From DASYML01 sp036009045 (GTDB lineage Bacteria; Acidobacteriota; Blastocatellia; Pyrinomonadales; Pyrinomonadaceae): 64,000 bases of DNA. The DNA is taken from the NCBI GenBank assembly GCA_036009045.1, contig DASYML010000008.1, positions 1 to 64,000 on the forward strand, read 5' to 3'. Below, piece by piece: positions 17,542-27,200 of the stretch. How positions within the stretch are numbered: the stretch's first letter is position 1; each line of letters opens with the position of its first letter. The translations under genes and the position numbers were made by a program. The notes beneath the pieces were generated by a model. That model saw only the letters and a list, made by a program, of their open reading frames with translations. It was not told the DNA's origin and did no database searches.

Positions 17542-19215
17542 CTAGTTTCCTCTCAATGCTTCGGGCAGGGGCTTGTCAACGGCGGGGCGTGTGGGGAGGT
17601 TCGCCACTTCCCACATCGTGAGATAGACGGTGCGCGTGACCTTCTGCATCTTGTCGTAGTCAATCTTCTGCGGTTCATCGCCGGGGCGGTGGTAGTCCTC
17701 ATGCACGCCGTCGAAGAAGAAGATGATGGGGATGCCTTTGCGCGCGTAGTTGAAATGATCCGAGCGGAAGAAGAAGCGGTTCGGGTCTGCGGGGTCGTCG
17801 TATTTGACGTTGTAGCCGAGGTTCAGATACGACTGGTTGACGCGGTTGCTTAATTGGCCCAATTCCGTGCTCATCATGGTCGAGCCGATGACGTAAATCT
17901 CGTTGGGCCCGGTCAGTTCCGCGTTCAAGGGATTGGTATCGCCTTCCTTTTTGCTGCGACCGATCATGTCTATGTTGAGTTGGGCCACGACCTTGTCGAG
18001 CGGCACGGTCGGGTTGTCTGTGAAATAGCGCGAACCCCACAGGCCCTTCTCTTCGCCGCAATGCCAGACGAAAAGAATAGAGCGTTTGGGGCGCGGCGTG
18101 GTGTGGGCCAACGCTTCGGCCATAGAGAGAATCGCGGTCGTGCCCGAACCGTCGTCGTCCGCGCCGTTGTTGATGCTGTCGCCGTTCTTGTCCGGCGTCG
18201 GGCTGATGCCTATGTGATCGTAATGCGCGCCGACAGCGACATACTCGTTCTTGAGCACAGGGTCGCTGCCTTCCCAGATGGCGACGACGTTCTGCGTTCT
18301 GGCGGGATCATTCTTAGCGACGACGTTGATGCTCACCTGCTTGTCGGGTTTGAGCGCGAAAGGCGCGGCGGTGTTGCCGGATGCGTAAGCATCGAAGAGG
18401 GCGTTGGCGTTCTGTTTCTCTCCCTGAAAGAGAGTCGCGGCCAGCCTCGGCGAGAGAATTATCCTGAGCGGTGCGCTGCTGCTGACTGTCTGGGCTTTTG
18501 CGACTGAGGCCACGCCGCGTTCCATCGAGTTCTGACGAGTTCGCTCCCAGCCGGAGAGAATCTGAAAATCCGGGACGAGCAGGATGGCTTTGGCTCCCTG
18601 CTTTTCGGCGTATGCGCCGGGGTCCATCCAGTCCACGCCGCGCGTCCCTTTGAGGTCCGTCTGCACGACGCCTTTCGGGAGACCGTTCATGGAAGTGGTG
18701 ACGACGACGATCTTATCTTTGGCGTCAATGCCCTGATAAGCATCCATGTTTTTCGACTTGATGAGCCAGCCGTTGCCCGCGTAGACGAGTTGGCCGCTGG
18801 CGCTCCCGCCGTTCCCGACGGCGATGAAATCTTCGCCCGGCTTGTAGGTTTGCCCGTTGAGTTCGAGGCGCGTCTGCGACGCGTCTATCTTGTCACGACG
18901 GAGCGCGATGTGTTGAAAGAAGGTGCCGTCGTCTCCGCCGGGCTTGAAGCCCCAGCGCGAGAGATTCATGGCGATGAACTTGGCGGTCGTATCCAATCCC
19001 CTGGAAGGCGTGTCGCGTCCCTCCATCTCGTCCGAGGCGATGAAGTAGAGATAATCTCTCATCTGCTGCGCCGTAATCTGGTCCACGCCATGTACGGCGG
19101 CGGTCGCGGTGGCCGTCGCGGCGTTCGCTTTGCCGCCACGCTTCTGCGCGAAGGTGGCGGGAAACGGCGTCGCCATCGCGCCGATTAACAATAAGACAAT
19201 AAAGAATCTTCTCAT
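17542..19215 (-). CDS. M28-family zinc peptidase (exported aminopeptidase-like)
   Basis: 557 residues from the ATG at 19215 (upstream GGAGAG; an earlier in-frame ATG would only add 11 residues before the signal peptide FFIVLLLIGAMATPFPATFA). A PA-like insert is followed by the M28 catalytic part with all ligands: VGAHYDHIG (His), NNGADDDGSGT (bridging Asp), WHCGEEKGLWG (Glu-Glu), LNIDMIGRS (Asp) and EDYHRPGDE (His). It is expected to be a periplasmic di-zinc aminopeptidase trimming peptides. It is convergent with the large membrane protein gene. Confidence 0.94.
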   Translation of the reverse strand: MRRFFIVLLLIGAMATPFPATFAQKRGGKANAATATATAAVHGVDQITAQQMRDYLYFIASDEMEGRDTPSRGLDTTAKFIAMNLSRWGFKPGGDDGTFFQHIALRRDKIDASQTRLELNGQTYKPGEDFIAVGNGGSASGQLVYAGNGWLIKSKNMDAYQGIDAKDKIVVVTTSMNGLPKGVVQTDLKGTRGVDWMDPGAYAEKQGAKAILLVPDFQILSGWERTRQNSMERGVASVAKAQTVSSSAPLRIILSPRLAATLFQGEKQNANALFDAYASGNTAAPFALKPDKQVSINVVAKNDPARTQNVVAIWEGSDPVLKNEYVAVGAHYDHIGISPTPDKNGDSINNGADDDGSGTTAILSMAEALAHTTPRPKRSILFVWHCGEEKGLWGSRYFTDNPTVPLDKVVAQLNIDMIGRSKKEGDTNPLNAELTGPNEIYVIGSTMMSTELGQLSNRVNQSYLNLGYNVKYDDPADPNRFFFRSDHFNYARKGIPIIFFFDGVHEDYHRPGDEPQKIDYDKMQKVTRTVYLTMWEVANLPTRPAVDKPLPEALRGN

Positions 19216-19387
19216 GTGCTCTCCAACTGAAAATAGAATTTCCGGCAAATCAGAAGGGCCGGATGCGTGCTCAATCGTTGGGAGTATACGTAAAACGGGC
19301 GAGAAAGTTTAAAGGCAATGATGAAGGCGGAGGGATGAAAGAATGTGAGGTTTTGGTAATCTTCTCACTTTGGCAGATAATAAGGTC

Positions 19388-19630
19388 ATGACGGAGTACA
19401 ATTACACTGCCTATTTTGAGAATGAAGTTCTGCGTAAGCGCCCATATCTCAAAAAAGAGTGGTGCGTTAAAGTTATAGAAAATCCAATGCGCGTAGAAAT
19501 TCAAGGTAATATCAGAGTTCGCTTTTGGGGACCGGTCTCTGAATTTGGCAATCGCCTCTTCAGGATTGTAACTCTGGCGGATAGAGTTACAATACACAAT
19601 GCATTTCCCGATAGTGGATTCAAATTATGA
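19388..19630 (+). CDS. Small DUF4258-like protein, possible toxin partner of DUF2283 protein
   Basis: 80 residues from the ATG at 19388 with AAGG just upstream. The sequence YFENEVLRKRPYLKKEWC, then VIENPMRVEIQGNIRVRFWG, then RLFRIVTLADRVTIHNAFPD has the compact alpha-beta-beta-beta layout of DUF4258/BrnT-like proteins. The stop overlaps the start of the next gene (ATGA). G+C is clearly below the surrounding genes, which suggests recent acquisition. DUF4258/DUF2283 pairs resemble toxin-antitoxin modules in layout; I cannot show toxicity from sequence. Confidence 0.7.
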   Translation: MTEYNYTAYFENEVLRKRPYLKKEWCVKVIENPMRVEIQGNIRVRFWGPVSEFGNRLFRIVTLADRVTIHNAFPDSGFKL

Positions 19631-19842
19631 GAATAAATTATTACGCCGAGACAGATTCGCTTTACATTGACCTTTCATCCAAACCGAGCGTAGATAGCAG
19701 GGAGGTTTCGGAAGGGATTGTTTTAGATTATGGCGCGGACGGCAATCTGGTCGGCATTGATATAGATCAGGCGAGCGTCAAGCTTGAAATCAAAGAGCTA
19801 ATCTTGAGTAAATTACCGTCGGAAATAAAACAAGTCGCGTAA
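19627..19842 (+). CDS. DUF2283 family protein
   Basis: 71 residues. The hallmark of the family is visible: YYAETDSLYIDLSSKPS, then SREVSEGIVLDYGADGNLVG, then IDIDQAS. It is translationally coupled to the upstream small gene by a 4-base ATGA overlap. DUF2283 proteins are small, usually encoded next to another tiny gene, and of unproven function. An antitoxin-like role is only an inference from the pairing. Confidence 0.9.
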   Translation: MRINYYAETDSLYIDLSSKPSVDSREVSEGIVLDYGADGNLVGIDIDQASVKLEIKELILSKLPSEIKQVA

Positions 19843-19849
19843 ATGCTTT

Positions 19850-21235
19850 TCAAGCATGCTGGACGGCCTGCACGAGACGCGTCAGCGAGTCCTTCGCATC
19901 GCCGTAGAGCATGCCCGTCGCGGGCTTGAAGAAGAGCGGGTTTTCCAGTCCTGAGAAGCCCTTGCCCTTGCCGCGTTTGAGGACGATGACGGAGCGTGCG
20001 CGGTCAACTTCGAGAATCGGCATGCCCGCAATCGGACTCTGCGGATTATCGCGCGCGTCAGGGTTGACGACATCGTTGGCTCCGATCACGACCGCGACAT
20101 CCGTCGAAGGAAATTCCGGGTTAATCTGCTCCAACTCATAGAGCGAAGAATAGGGGACGTTGGCTTCGGCCAGAAGGACGTTCATGTGTCCGGGCATGCG
20201 GCCCGCGACGGGGTGAATCGCGTACTTGACCGTGACGCCCTTGGCCTCAAGAATATTCGCCAACTCGCGCACGATATACTGCGCCTGCGCCGTCGCCATC
20301 CCGTAGCCCGGAACGAAAACCACCTGCCTCGCGTAAGCGAGTTGGACCGCCGCGTCTTCGAGGCTCACCTCCCTCATCAAGCCCTGCTCGCCCCCGCCCG
20401 CAGCCTCTTCCTGCGCGCTCCCGAACGCGCCGAAGAGCACGTTGGTCATCGAACGATTCATCGCCCGGCACATCAGTATCGAAAGGATAAAGCCGGAGAA
20501 GCCGTCGAGCGTGCCCGCGATGATGAGCACATTATTGTTGAGCACGAAGCCCGTCGCCGCCGCCGCCAGTCCCGCGTAAGAGTTCAGCAGCGACATCACC
20601 ACAGGCATGTCCGCCGCGCCAATCGGCATCACCAGCAGCACGCCGAAGACGAACGACAGCCCCAGCATAATGTAAAAGAACGGACTCGCCTCCGGCACGA
20701 AGAGCAGGTAAATAAAGCTCCCGACGGTGACGGCCAGCAGCGCCATGTTGAAGACGTTCTGCCCCCTGTAGGTGACGGGAGTCCCGCGCACGAGTCCCTG
20801 TAACTTGGCGAAGGCGATGAGGCTCCCCGTCGTAGTCAACGCGCCGAGCATCACTTCAAAACCGATGGCCCCCATCTTAAATTGACCCAACGCCGCGCCG
20901 TGCCTGTAATACTCCGAGACTCCGACCAGCGCAGCGGCGAACGCGCCAAACGCGTGCGAGAGCGCGGTCCGTTGCGGCATCGCCGTCATAGGAACCCAGT
21001 AGCCCATCGCCGCCCCGACCGCAGACCCCACCAGCAACCCCGCCACGATCCACTCATAGCTAACGATTTCTCTGTGGACCAGCGTGCCGATAATCGCCAG
21101 CAGCATCCCTATCTCCGCCAGGTGCATCCCGCGCCGCGCAGATTCAGGATGGCTCAAGCCCTTCAACCCCATGATGAAGAGGATAGAGGCCGCGAGATAA
21201 GTGAACTCTATAAAATAATTCGTATAGTCAGTCAC
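19850..21235 (-). CDS. pntB: NAD(P) transhydrogenase subunit beta (PntB)
   Basis: 461 residues, the family's normal length. The N-terminal two-thirds are eight or nine membrane helices (proton channel). The C-terminal soluble domain III binds NADP(H), with VFVPGYGMATAQAQ (fingerprint loop), HPVAGRMPGHMNVLLAEA and VIGANDVVNPDA. It couples proton entry to hydride transfer from NADH to NADP+. The start is GTG at 21235. It is the third gene of the pntAA-pntAB-pntB operon but is separated from pntAB by a 192-bp gap holding a C-type hairpin. Confidence 0.97.
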   Translation of the reverse strand: MTDYTNYFIEFTYLAASILFIMGLKGLSHPESARRGMHLAEIGMLLAIIGTLVHREIVSYEWIVAGLLVGSAVGAAMGYWVPMTAMPQRTALSHAFGAFAAALVGVSEYYRHGAALGQFKMGAIGFEVMLGALTTTGSLIAFAKLQGLVRGTPVTYRGQNVFNMALLAVTVGSFIYLLFVPEASPFFYIMLGLSFVFGVLLVMPIGAADMPVVMSLLNSYAGLAAAATGFVLNNNVLIIAGTLDGFSGFILSILMCRAMNRSMTNVLFGAFGSAQEEAAGGGEQGLMREVSLEDAAVQLAYARQVVFVPGYGMATAQAQYIVRELANILEAKGVTVKYAIHPVAGRMPGHMNVLLAEANVPYSSLYELEQINPEFPSTDVAVVIGANDVVNPDARDNPQSPIAGMPILEVDRARSVIVLKRGKGKGFSGLENPLFFKPATGMLYGDAKDSLTRLVQAVQHA

Positions 21236-21270
21236 GTTTGTTTCCGTTGATGAAGTTTAGATAAATTCCC

Positions 21271-21412
21271 GGTTGAGTGTATGGAATGGGGAACTCACCA
21301 CAGAGGCACAGAGGACACAGAGGACGCACAGAGGATTAAACTTTCTTCTCTGTGCGTCCTCTGTGCGCTCTGTGTCTGCGGTGGTGAATATTGCTTTCCA
21401 TATACTCAACTT
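21271..21412. repeat. C-type CACAGAG hairpin element, copy 3, inside the pnt operon
   Basis: The core is CTCACCACAGAGGCACAGAG, paired with the strand ending CTGCGGTGGTGAA. Outside the core a second pair of arms is present: GTTGAGTGTATGGAA on the left and TTCCATATACTCAAC on the right. The element is therefore a nested hairpin of about 140 bp, lying between pntAB and pntB on the same transcript. Confidence 0.92.
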
Positions 21413-21427
21413 AAAATCGCTCTGAAC

Positions 21428-21772
21428 TTATCCCTTCTTGTCCTGCTCCGATGTCGTCGCCACGGCTGTCTCCTTGCGCTTGAACATCTTCAGCATCCGG
21501 TCCGTGATGACAAAGCCGCCGACCACATTCGTCGTCGCACAGGTCACGGCGACGAATCCAAGGACGGTGCTCACGGTGTTGTAATGCGCCCCGGCGGTGA
21601 CGATGGAGCCGACCAGGGAGATGCCCGAGATGGCGTTGGTGGCAGACATGAGCGGCGTATGCAAGAGCGGCGGCACGCGCGAGATGACCTGATAGCCCAG
21701 AAAGGCCGCGAGCGCGAAGACGTAGAGCGCGGGAATTAATGTTTGCGATAAAGTGCTGGTTTCCGTAGTCAT
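21428..21772 (-). CDS. NAD(P) transhydrogenase alpha subunit, membrane part (PntAB)
   Basis: 114 residues with three to four hydrophobic helices. It has the conserved TPLMSATNAISGISLVGSIV and VVGGFVITDRMLKMF. This corresponds to the C-terminal membrane domain of E. coli PntA encoded as a separate polypeptide, an arrangement common in alphaproteobacteria and acidobacteria. It follows pntAA by 27 bp. Confidence 0.95.
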   Translation of the reverse strand: MTTETSTLSQTLIPALYVFALAAFLGYQVISRVPPLLHTPLMSATNAISGISLVGSIVTAGAHYNTVSTVLGFVAVTCATTNVVGGFVITDRMLKMFKRKETAVATTSEQDKKG

Positions 21773-21799
21773 GAAAGGCTCTCTCTCTTTTCGATTGAT

Positions 21800-22945
21800 T
21801 TAACGGCTCATCAATTCTTCCAACGCGGCGGCCACGCGCGGATGCAAGGGTTGGCCTTCGTACGTGACGCAGGTTGGGCCAACCACATCGTCAGTCATGT
21901 CTATGTTCAATTCGCCGTCCTTAATCAAGAGTTGGAGGAAGGCCGTCACGTTGCGCGAGTAGAGTTTGCTCGCATCCACAGGCACGCTGCCGGGCAGGTT
22001 GAGGGGCGACATGATACGCACGCCGTCTCGCTCGATCGTCTGGCCCGGCACGCCTGCCGCGCAGTTGCCGCCGGTCGCGCCCGCGAGGTCCACTATCACA
22101 GAGCCGCGCTTCATGCCGTTGACGGCCTCTTCCGTGATGAGCAAAGGAGCGCGCCTGCCAGGCACTTGCGCCGTGGTGATGATGACATCCGCCGTGCGCG
22201 CGTGTGTGGCTATCAGGTCGCGCCCGCGCCCCATCGCTTCTTCCGTCAGTTCCAAAGCATAGCCGCCCGCGTCCTCCGTCTTGATTCCGCCGAGGTCAAC
22301 TTCGAGAAACGTCGCGCCGAGTGAGCGCACCTGCTCGCCCGCAGCCCTGCGCACGTCATAGCCTTCGACGACCGCGCCCAGACGACGCGCCGTGGCGATG
22401 GCTTGCAGTCCGGCCACGCCCGCGCCCAACACCAGCACACGCGCCGGAGGAACGGTGCCCGCCGCCGTCATGAGCATCGGAAACATGCGAGGCACGCTGT
22501 CTGCCGCGAGCAGGACCGCTTTGTAACCGGCGACGGTCGCCATCGAAGAGAGCGCGTCCATCGCCTGCGCGCGAGTGGTGCGCGGGATGAGTTCCATGGC
22601 GAAGGCTGTGAGGTGCTGCGCGACGATTGGCCCAAGCGCCTCCGGCTCATCCAGAGGACGCAGGAAGCCCAGGATGACCGCGCCTTTTTTGAGTTGCCGG
22701 ATGTCTTCAACCGGCGGGCGCGTGACCGCCACGAGAATGTCCGCAGAAGAGAGAAGCGCCGCGCGCTCCGTAGAGATGTCCGCGCCCGCCTCAACATAGT
22801 CAGCGTCGGTCGCGCCCGCGTTGATCCCGGCCCCGCCCTCCACCAGCGCCTTTATGTTGAGGGCCACCAGTTTACGAATTGATTCCGGGACGAGCGCCAC
22901 GCGGGCCTCACCAACTTGTGTTTCGCGCAACACAGCGATCTTCAT
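21800..22945 (-). CDS. NAD(P) transhydrogenase alpha subunit, NAD-binding part (PntAA)
   Basis: 381 residues, soluble domain I only. It has the N-terminal alanine-dehydrogenase/PNT signature (KIAVLRETQVGEARVALVPE), the Rossmann fingerprint VLGAGVAGLQAIATARRLGA, GYDVRRAAGEQV and the C-terminal VDLAGATGGNC. It binds NAD(H) for hydride exchange with PntB domain III. AAGAGGAGCATTGAATG gives a clear ribosome-binding site. It is the first gene of the split pnt operon. Confidence 0.96.
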   Translation of the reverse strand: MKIAVLRETQVGEARVALVPESIRKLVALNIKALVEGGAGINAGATDADYVEAGADISTERAALLSSADILVAVTRPPVEDIRQLKKGAVILGFLRPLDEPEALGPIVAQHLTAFAMELIPRTTRAQAMDALSSMATVAGYKAVLLAADSVPRMFPMLMTAAGTVPPARVLVLGAGVAGLQAIATARRLGAVVEGYDVRRAAGEQVRSLGATFLEVDLGGIKTEDAGGYALELTEEAMGRGRDLIATHARTADVIITTAQVPGRRAPLLITEEAVNGMKRGSVIVDLAGATGGNCAAGVPGQTIERDGVRIMSPLNLPGSVPVDASKLYSRNVTAFLQLLIKDGELNIDMTDDVVGPTCVTYEGQPLHPRVAAALEELMSR

Positions 22946-23246
22946 TCAATGCTCCTCTTGCATCCTCTCTCGGATTGTGAATCAGGAAGGAAAGACGTAT
23001 CTCAGGACGGCGGCTTGAAGGCGCGATGCTCTTCTGGTCCAGGAATAGGTTCGGCATAACCCCTTGCGAGTTTCGGCTTCAGCAATCAGGGAAGACTTGT
23101 ACGCTTGATGCGCTGGCGGCGTACCGCGCAACGCTCTCACGGATGCGCGCCCGTCAGGCGAACTGTGAGAGTATAGCACCTGCTTTGAAAGAGTCTCAAA
23201 ACTGCGCAGCGTCAACGCTCTCTGATGTCTAAAGAGCCGCGCCTGC

Positions 23247-23276
23247 TTGCCAACCGAGGACGCGGGGTTTTATAAT
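23247..23276 (+). promoter_or_regulatory. Sigma70-type promoter of the tRNA gene
   Basis: TTGCCA (23247-23252), an 18-nt spacer and TATAAT (23271-23276), the latter a perfect -10. The tRNA begins 14 nt after the -10, consistent with start of transcription a few bases before it. A GC-rich stretch (CGCGGGG) lies in the spacer. Confidence 0.75.
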
Positions 23277-23289
23277 TCCTCAATCTTGT

Positions 23290-23363
<74 letters not shown>

Positions 23364-23380
23364 ATTGTTCATCTAAAAAA

Positions 23381-23818
23381 ATGTCTAAGAGTATCAAAGA
23401 CAGTGGCGCTCGCAAGAGCGCCTTTTTAGGTATGCCTCATGGAACGGCGGCCAACCGTTTAAGAAAGTCCGTCCTCTTCCATCTGCTACAGAAGCATGAA
23501 AAGAATATTTGTTTCAAATGCTCAGAGCGGATTGAGACCGCAGACGAACTCAGCATCGAACACAAGCAACCGTGGGAAGGCATCAGCCTTGAACTCTACT
23601 GGTCAATGGACAACATAGCTTTCTCACATCTGCGTTGTAATCGCCCGCACCGTTACAGGGGCGATGGAACAAGTAGACGTAAAGTCGGACCCGAAGGCAC
23701 TGCGTGGTGCCGGAAGTGTCAGGCTTTTCGGACCGTAGCTGAATTCAATCGCAATAGATGTCGTTGGAATGGACTGCAATCCTGGTGCAAGCCTTGTTCT
23801 AATAAGCGCGCTAGATAG
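23381..23818 (+). CDS. HNH endonuclease-like protein beside tRNA-Glu
   Basis: 145 residues from the ATG at 23381, only 17 bp after the tRNA. An ATG in the same frame at 23288 would run through the tRNA itself and is rejected. A first CxxC (C44, C47) is followed by the HNH core with IEHKQPW (H61), then NIAFSHLRCNRPH. A second Cys pair set (WCRKCQAF and WCKPC) forms a C-terminal zinc knuckle. The MPHGTAANRLRK segment precedes the core. Its G+C is lower than its neighbours'. It is a possible free-standing (homing-type) nuclease or integrated cargo at a tRNA; no integrase is seen. Confidence 0.82.
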   Translation: MSKSIKDSGARKSAFLGMPHGTAANRLRKSVLFHLLQKHEKNICFKCSERIETADELSIEHKQPWEGISLELYWSMDNIAFSHLRCNRPHRYRGDGTSRRKVGPEGTAWCRKCQAFRTVAEFNRNRCRWNGLQSWCKPCSNKRAR

Positions 23819-23952
23819 CCGTGACGCGCAGCCTTCACTTTGTTCAATTCTGAGCGAGTCTGAGCGAGTTGGGCCAATCAATTTAAACGGAATCCCACAA
23901 AAATCTTGACAGCGCAGGGGCCAGCCTGTTATAAGCCATGCATCCAGTTAAC

Positions 23953-23966
23953 CGTTTACGTAAACG
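23953..23966. promoter_or_regulatory. LacI-family-type operator upstream of the TonB receptor
   Basis: CGTTTACGTAAACG is a perfect 14-bp palindrome with the central CG typical of LacI/GalR operators. It lies 265 bp before the receptor start and is the only obvious regulatory symmetry in the 412-bp gap 23819-24230. The rest of the gap is a long GC-rich leader without genes. A LacI-type regulator is encoded at 36342-37352 in the same sugar locus. Confidence 0.55.
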
Positions 23967-24230
23967 CTTAAATAGCTTTCCGTCGTTGTTTTCTTACAAG
24001 TCTTTTGGAGCGGCCATCTGTTAACCGAAAGGGCGGTCCGGGGTCTCCCTTTTGGGATAGGCCCCAGGCGCTCGGATGTTCGCTCGAAGCTTTGAAACGC
24101 GCCCAGGCGTGAGAAAAGTTGGGGGGGAAAGCTTTCCTTCCGGGACGCGCAAAGCGTGCGGACAACTGGCAAACTTTCTTTTTACTACTTGCCTGCTCGA
24201 TGCAAGGTCGAGTTATCCAAAGGGGGAAGC

Positions 24231-27200
24231 ATGAAATCTGACAGGGCCTTTTCGATTGCGTTGCTCGCAGCGCTGTTGCTGCTGCTGATGTGTGCGGTTC
24301 CGGCTTTAGCCCAGAGCGACCGTGGGACGGTCACGGGCACGGTCACGGACCCGAACGGGGCGGCTGTGCCTAATGCCAAAGTCACCGCCACCAACCTCAA
24401 CTCCAACGAGGTGAGGGAAACGACGACGAGCGATGAGGGCACTTATACGCTGCCCGAATTGAAGGCCGACCCTTACAGGATTTCCGTAGAGTTGCAGGGC
24501 TTCAAGACCGCCACGGCGAATGATGTGATCGTCGCCGTACAGGTCACACGACGCGCGGACTTTAAGCTGGAGATAGGCGAGGTCAGCAACGTCGTGACCG
24601 TCTCAGCCGACGCGACGCCGGTCCTCCAAACGGACACCCCCGTACGCCAGACCAACGTCACGGAGCGACAGGTCAAGGAACTGCCCTTGCTCGTTACGTC
24701 GGAAGCGGCAGGGCGCACCCCGCTCGCCTTCATCTTCCTCGACAGCAACGTGACGGCGGGCAGCAGCGGCACCGGCAGCAACAATGCGACCAACGCCTCC
24801 AACTTTAGAATCAACGGCGGGCAGGGACTCGGCACGGAAATTCTGATTGACGGCGCGGCCACGCGGCGCACGCAAAAGGGGACCTTCTTCACGGAGGTCG
24901 CTCCCGGCCCGAACGCTTACCAGGAGTTCACGCTCTCGACCAGCAGCTACTCCGCCGAATTCGGCAACTCCTCCGGGGGCGTCGTCAACTTTACGCTCAA
25001 GTCCGGCGGCAACGCGTATCACGGTGAGGTCTATGACCTCTTTCAAAACAACGCTCTCAACGCCAATAGCTTTCTGAACAACGCGCAGGGGTTGCAGATC
25101 AACCGCGACCACCAGCATGATTTCGGCGGCAATATTGGCGGGCCAATCATGCTGCCGCGCTTCGGCGAGGGTGGGCCAACGCACTACAGCGGCAAGGACC
25201 GCGCCTTCTTCTTTTTCAATTTTGAGGGCTATCGCTTCGCGCAGGGCGAGAACGTGCTCGTCTCCGTCCCGACCCTCAGAATGAGACAGGGAGACTTCGG
25301 CGAACTGCTGACGGACCCGGAAATCCTGCGCCGCAACGGTGGGCCAATCTTCATCTACGACCCGACGATGCCCGTCAACGCGCGCAACCAGATTCCGGGC
25401 AACGACCTGCGCGGGTACATCAGCCCCGTCACGGGCGGGTCCATCATAGACCCCGTCGGCTTTAATATCGCTCAGTTCTTCCCGACGCCGAATCGTCCGG
25501 GCGTGTTCCGCAACTATCTGGCCTCGACCACCGTCCCGAACACGATGAACAACCCGACCTTTAAGCTCGATTTCATCCTGACGCCGAAACAGCGACTGGC
25601 CTTCAGCTACTCCTTCCGCAACAACACGCGCATCAACGGGGGCGCGCCGCGCTTCCCCGCGCCGTTCGTCGGCGACGGAGTCTGGAACCAGTTCTTTAAA
25701 TCGCAGTTCTTCCGTTTACAACATGACTACACGATTGGGCCAACGCTGCTCAATCACTTCAACGCTGGTTACAACCGCTATGATGTCGCCAACCGGAATT
25801 TCACGGAAGGCTTCAACGAACTATCGCTCGGCTTCCGTCCAGGCTCTATACAGAACAAGGCTTTTCCGAAGATAGCTTTTCCGGGCTACGGCGACGCGGC
25901 GGACCCATTCAATCCGAACGTGCGCGCCTACCAGGGCATCGGCTCGACCTTCTTCAGCGACCGGCTGCGCGATAACGCCGCCGAACTCTCGGACTTTGTG
26001 ACCTATGTGCATGGACGACAGACGATGAAGTTCGGCGCGGACGTTCGTTCGGCGCAGTTCAACGTTCATCAATTGCTGGACCCAGGCGGCGAGATTAACT
26101 TTCGCGCCAACCAGACGGCCAACAACTGTTGCGATATTCCGAGCCAGGGCTTTCCGATTGCGAGTCTCCTGACGGGCGCGACAGAGTTCTCCTTCAATAG
26201 CCAGCAGACGATAGATCCGGGTTGGCGTCAGTTCACACAGTCCTACTTTGTCCAGGACGATATTAAGGTGAGCCAGCGACTGACCTTGAACGCGGGGATA
26301 CGCTACGACTTGCCGGGCCTGCGTCATGAATCGCACGACCGCTTTCGGGGCTTCGACCCGACCGTGCCGAATCCTGCGGCGGGCAATCGTCTCGGCGCGA
26401 TTGTCGGCGCGGGCGGCCAGAGCGGATTACAGGCCCAGTATAAGACTCTCGCCAAGCCGGATTATTCCAACATCGGACCGCGCATCGGATTCGCTTACTC
26501 GCTCAATGATCGAACGGTCTTGCGCGGCGGCATCGGTCTCTACTACGCGCCGGTGCTCTACGGCTTCGGCGGCAACAACACGCTGACCGAAGGGACCATC
26601 GGTTACAACTCGCCGCGCCCCGCCAACATCAACGGCGGCGCGGACGCCAACCCGGACCTCTTCCTGCGAAACTACAGGAGTATGCCGGGGATTGACCCGA
26701 ACGGCCAGTTCATCGGCAGCGACATTGATTACTTCGACAAAAACTTCAAGACCGGGCGCACGCTGCAATATGGCGTGGACATACAGCGCGAACTGCCCTA
26801 CAACTTCGCGCTCCAACTGAGCTACACGGGACACCGTGCATCGCGTCTGAGGTCCGATCTCGGACGCATCAACGCCGTGCCTCTCAACGCTCTCAAACTC
26901 GGCTTCGAGTTATTGAACAAGCCGCTCCGCGATGTCACGGCGGCGGAGCGTGCCTTCGCGCAGAGCGCGGGCATCACGCTCGCGGCCAGCCCCGGCGCGG
27001 TCTTTACAGGTTTCGACGGCAGCGTGGGCCAATCGTTGAAGCCTTTCCCGCAGTACGGCTTCATACGCAATCAGCTTGAGAGCCAGGGACACAGTTGGTA
27101 CAACGCCGCGACCATCAAACTCGACCGCCGATTCGCGCGCGGCATCCAGTTCGGTCTCTCCTACACTTTCTCTAAGCTCATCACGGATGCATCCGAAGAC

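Noticed and set aside
23980..24230. Possible riboswitch (GEMM-like GGGACGCGCAAAGC) in the TonB receptor leader
   Set aside because: Only one short motif fits; the paired stems and tetraloop receptor of the c-di-GMP-I class cannot be found by eye.
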